Shown in pieces: positions 60,185-64,000 of a DNA stretch of 64,000 bases. The translations under genes were made by a program, and so were the position numbers. The notes under the pieces were generated by a model. It was given only the letters and a program-made list of their open reading frames with translations, was not told where the DNA came from and made no database searches. Source of the stretch: CAWAYH01 sp963786195 (GTDB lineage Bacteria; Acidobacteriota; Vicinamibacteria; Vicinamibacterales; 2-12-FULL-66-21); NCBI GenBank assembly GCA_963786195.1, contig CAWAYH010000004.1, forward strand, positions 558,001 through 622,000, written 5' to 3'. Within the stretch, counting starts at the first letter, position 1. Each line of letters starts with the position of its first letter.

Positions 60185-60202
60185 ACCGTAACGGTTCAGT
60201 TC

Positions 60203-60241
60203 AAACCGCAGGAGGGCCAGCTCTCCTGCGGTTTTGTTTTT
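60203..60241 (+). terminator. Rho-independent terminator after receptor 3
   Basis: AAACCGCAGGAG-GGCCAGCT-CTCCTGCGGTTT, a perfect 12-bp stem, followed by TGTTTTTTT. Confidence 0.92.
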
Positions 60242-60392
60242 TTACGGGTCGGTTCGAGTATTTTCCCGGCAGAAATCGTTCCACCCGCCCCGACTTCCAG
60301 ACCGACCAACCCATTCCGCTGGACCCACTTGGGACGGACGCCTAGCCTCTAGTTTCTCGCATGAGCTCCGGCTTCGGCCGGACCTGTGTTTC

Positions 60393-60414
60393 GGAACGAA
60401 GAGGAGGGCGTTCC
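60393..60414 (+). promoter_or_regulatory. Start-codon hairpin with Shine-Dalgarno in loop, receptor 4
   Basis: GGAACG-AAGAGGAGGG-CGTTCC with a perfect 6-bp stem, one base before the ATG at 60416. Confidence 0.8.
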
Positions 60415-60415
60415 A

Positions 60416-63400
60416 ATGCCACAACTGCTTCGCACACTCGCGACGATGGTGATCGTCATCGCCACGATGGCGTTCGCCACGACGTCCGCATTCGCACATC
60501 CCTCGACTGCCGCTCGGGATGCCCTGAGCGAAGTCGAAGGGCAGGGGGGCGGCGCCACATCGTCGCTCTCGGGAACCGTGACCGATACGTCGGGCGCCTT
60601 GATTCCCGGCGCCACGGTCGCCATCAAGAACAACGCGACCGCATCGGAATTCCAGGCGGTCAGCAACGAAAACGGGATATTCACCATCCCCGCCATCGAC
60701 CCCGGCGCCTACACCGTCACCGTAACGCTGATGGGCTTCCGGACCGTGACGCTGAAAGACGTGCGCGTCAACGCTGCGGTACCGGCGACCGTCAAGGTCA
60801 CGCTCGAAGTCGGCGGTCTCGAGGAAACGGTCGTCGTCGAAGGCGGGCACGGAGATCATCCAGACGCAGTCGGCGGCCGTCACCTCGACGATTGACGCGA
60901 ACCAGATCCTGAAGCTGCCGACGGGCAGCCGCAGCGCGCTCGACTTCGTCACGTCGCTGGCGGGCGTGAACACGCCCGGCGACAGCCGGGCGTCGACGAT
61001 CAACGGCCTGCCCCAGAGCAGCATCAACATCACAATCGACGGCGTCAGCGCGCAGGACAACTTCAACAAGACGACGGACGGCTTCTTCGCGCGGGTCAGC
61101 CCGCGGCTGGACGCGGTCGAGGAAGTGACGGTCAGCACCGCCGCGCAGGGATCGGCAACGACCGGTCAGGGCGCGGTGCAGATTCAGTTCGTCACGCGGT
61201 CCGGATCGAATCAGTTCACGGGCAGCAGCTACTACTACCTGCAGCACTACAAGTTCAACGCGAACACCTGGTTCAACAACAGGGACCTGCCGCCCGATCC
61301 GCTGACGGGCAAGGCGGCGAAGTCCGAGGATGTGCTGCACCAGCCCGGCACCCGCGTCGGCGGCCCGATCATCATCCCGGGACTCTGGAACGGCCGGGAC
61401 AAGGCGTTCTTCTTCGTGAACTACGAGGAGTCGCGGTCACCGGGGCAGAACGCTGAGAACCGGCTGTTCCTGCATCCGCGCACGGAACAGGGGTGGTTCC
61501 GGTACAACGTCAGCGGTCAGCTTCGCGAAATCAACGTGCTCGACGTGGCCGCCCGCAGCGGTTTCCTCTCGAGCGTCGACCCGACGGTGGCGAGGCTGCT
61601 GGCCGACATCCGCGAGTCCTCCGCGCAGGGTGGCGTCACCGACGTCCCCGATCCGCTCCAACAGCAGCTGCGGTATCAGTACGACGCGGACAGCACCACG
61701 CGGTACCCGTCCGTTCGCCTCGATTTCAACCTGACGGACAAGCACCGGCTCTCGGGCAGCTACAACGGCAACCGCCTGCTGTCGTCGCCCGATACCACCA
61801 ATAACGGCGAGCCGCCGTTCCCGGGCTTCCCCGGCGTCGGCAACCAGCACTCAACGCGTTACAACGTGCAGGCGACCCTGCGGTCGACGCTGGGCGCAAA
61901 CCTCGTGAACGAGTTCCGCGTCGGCGGGAGCGGCGGAGGTACGCTGTTCTCACCGGAGGTCACGCCGGCGCAGTTCGGCGGCACGTCCGTCGCGGACCAG
62001 GCTGGCTTCCTGCTCGATATCAACGGAGACTTCCTCGGCATCGCTAACGCGCATCAGAGCGCGACTACGGCATCCCGGGAGGCCTCGACCAAGCTGATCG
62101 AAAACACGCTGAGCTGGATCAAGGGATCGCACAACATCCAGATGGGCGGGTCGTTCACCCGCGCGGACGTCTGGCTGAAGAACCAGACACAAGTGCCGAC
62201 TATTCAGTTCGGCATCAATTCGAACGACGCGGCGGAGTCGATGTTCTCGGGCGGCAACGCGCGGACGAACTTCCCCGGCGCGTCGAACGCGCAGCTCAGC
62301 GACGCGCGCGAGCTCTACGCGACGCTCGTCGGCCGCGTGAACGCGATCCTCGGCAACGTGCGGCTGAACGGAATCCGGCGACTACGTCTATCTCGGCGAG
62401 AGCCTGCAGCGGGCGCGCCTCAAGGACTTCGGCTTCTTCGTCGCCGACAGCTGGCGTGGAAGCCGAACTTCACGGTCAACATGGGCCTCCGCTACGAGCT
62501 GCAGTCGCCGTTCTATCCGCTGAACGACAGCTACTCCACCGCGACCATCGCGGACGTGTGGGGTCGATCCGGTGTCAACAACCTGTTCATGCCCGGCACG
62601 CTGACCGGCAAGACGCCGGAGTTCATCCTGTACGACAAGGGCGTCGGCGCCTACGACACCGACCTGAACAACTTCGCCCCGAGCCTCGGCTTCGCGTGGA
62701 CGGTGGGCGGGAGCGGCGGCTTCCTCAAGAAGATCCTCGGCAACGAGGCTGGCGACAGCGTGCTGCGCGCCGGCTACGCGCTCGGCTACAACCGTCAGGG
62801 GATGACCGACTTCGTGGGCGCCATCGACGACAACCCGGGCATCGCGCTCAACATCGACCGCAACCACACGCGCGGCAACCTCGGCGTGCCGGGGTCCGAT
62901 TCTCCTGCGCAACCGTGGCGACCTCGGGCCGCCGTCGTTCCCGACGACGCGCGTGTATCCGATGACGGACGAGATCGATCAGGACATCCGCATCTTCGAT
63001 CCGAACCTCCAGGTGCCGTACGCGCAGACGTGGACGGCCGGCTGGCAGCGCAAGCTCACGCGAGACATGGCCATCGAGGCCCGGTACGTCGGCACGCGCT
63101 CGCACCAGTCGTGGATCGAATACAACTTCAACGAGATCAACATCGTCGAGAACGGGTTCCTGAACGAGTTCCGTGTCGCGCAGGACAACCTGCGGGCCAA
63201 CGATCTGGCGGGTGGCACCCGTGCCGGATCGTTCGCCTACTTCGGTCCCGGAAGCGGCACATCGCAGCTGCCGATCTTCCTGGCCTACTTCAACGGTGTT
63301 CCCGCTTCGCAGGCTGGTGACGCGTCCAGGTACACGTCGACGCAGTTCCGGGCGGGCACGTTCGTCAATCCGCTGGCGACCTTCAACCCACAGCCGATCA

Positions 63401-64000
63401 CGTCCGCCAACGCGCTGGACGCGGACGTGCAGCGGAGGCAGAACGCGCTCAACGCCGGGCTCGCGGCGAACTTCCTCGTCGCCAACCCGGATCTGCTGGG
63501 CGGCGCCGAGATCACGGGCAACGGCGGATCGTCACGCTATGACGCCCTGCAGCTCGAGCTGCGGAAGCGTTTGTCCGCGGGACTCCAGGTTACTGCCAAC
63601 TACACCTACGGCCGGAGTACCTCGGCACGCGGTACGGGTTCCGGCGGCCGTGGACGTATCGTCGCGACGTCGGCACGGAAGGCGGCGTCGATTCTGCCTT
63701 CAAGGCCACCTGGGTCTACGAGCTGCCCTTCGGCCGCAACCACCGGTACGGCAGCAGCGCCGGTCCCTGGCTCGATCGATTGATTGGCGGATGGGACTTC
63801 GACGGCATGGCGATCCTGCAGAGCGGACGCATGCTGGACTTTGGCAACGTCCGGCTCGTCGGGATGAGCAAGGACGAGCTCGAAGGTGTCTTCAAGCTGC
63901 GGTTCGACGACGCGGGACGGCTCGCGTACATGCTGCCGCAGGACATCATCGACAACACGGTGAAGGCGTTCGACGTCAGCGCGTCGTCCATCACCGGCTA
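60416..64000 (+). CDS. TonB-dependent receptor with carboxypeptidase-regulatory domain, paralogue 4, cut by window end
   Basis: Nearly complete. MPQLLRTLATMVIVIATMAF leader, then a linker STAARDALSEVEGQGGGA absent from the others, TSSLSGTVTDTSGALIPGAT, TTDGFFARVSPRLDAVEEVT, SGSNQFTGSSYYYLQHYKFN. From 60966 most of the gene is in one open frame (to about 62370), so this copy has far fewer extra bases than paralogues 1 and 2. Barrel motifs VTDVPDPLQQQLRYQYDADS and NIQMGGSFTRADVWLKN. The C-terminal strand lies beyond the window. Confidence 0.88.

Overview
This is a 64 kb, GC-rich stretch of bacterial DNA that reads as Acidobacteriota, most likely Vicinamibacteria-like (inference). The lineage hints are a MacB-like permease of the acidobacterial duplicated-orphan type behind a PadR regulator, a Ser/Thr kinase fused to a beta-propeller, very large TonB-dependent receptors with a carboxypeptidase-regulatory domain in tandem, and an alternative complex III / caa3 oxidase locus. 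Many genes carry single-base frameshifts. In the cases I could place, nearly all are one extra base at a codon boundary, which looks like a consensus artefact rather than real gene death (see findings). I therefore annotate those loci as whole genes spanning several frames.

Region 1 (1-8.3 kb) is an integron gene-cassette cluster that has lost its integrase. Six attC recombination sites with the diagnostic paired arms and two extrahelical bases, plus one half-site, separate small unrelated genes: SDR oxidoreductase, beta-lactamase-fold hydrolase, exported protein, a RelE/Phd toxin-antitoxin remnant, outer-membrane beta-barrel, amidase, 2'-5' RNA ligase-like phosphoesterase, ICMT-like methyltransferase and an unknown cassette protein. 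The last 34 codons of an integron integrase survive at 8204-8308. The minus-strand cassettes run away from it, as in a normal integron. The left third runs the other way, so two arrays converge on the toxin-antitoxin remnant.

Region 2 (8.4-26.4 kb) is respiration. A kinase-propeller gene is followed by a minus-strand operon: actC-actD-actF of alternative complex III, a cupredoxin-like protein, and an A-family haem-copper oxidase (coxA, coxC, coxD, two small membrane proteins, coxB). ActA, ActB and ActE are not present here. Upstream lie hemQ and an FAD monooxygenase. A promoter with a TGTGA-N6-TCACA palindrome separates these from a plus-strand operon of SCO1 plus a second, caa3-type oxidase (coxB with fused cytochrome c, coxA, coxC, coxD).

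Region 3 (26.6-47.4 kb) is housekeeping and transport: a MacAB-like exporter, peroxiredoxin, signal peptidase I, MBL hydrolase, amidohydrolase, MEDS-domain protein, clpS-clpA-grpE, a PadR/permease pair with its operator, and a TldE/TldD protease pair in which TldD has a twin-arginine signal and a poly-glycine insert. Several dispersed palindromic repeats lie in the gaps.

Region 4 (47.7-64 kb) is a tandem array of four TonB-dependent receptor paralogues, each about 3.9 kb, the last cut by the window end. Strong terminators follow the first three. Each start codon is preceded by the same small hairpin, GGAACG/CGTTCC, which holds the Shine-Dalgarno sequence in its loop. This looks like a family-wide translational control element.
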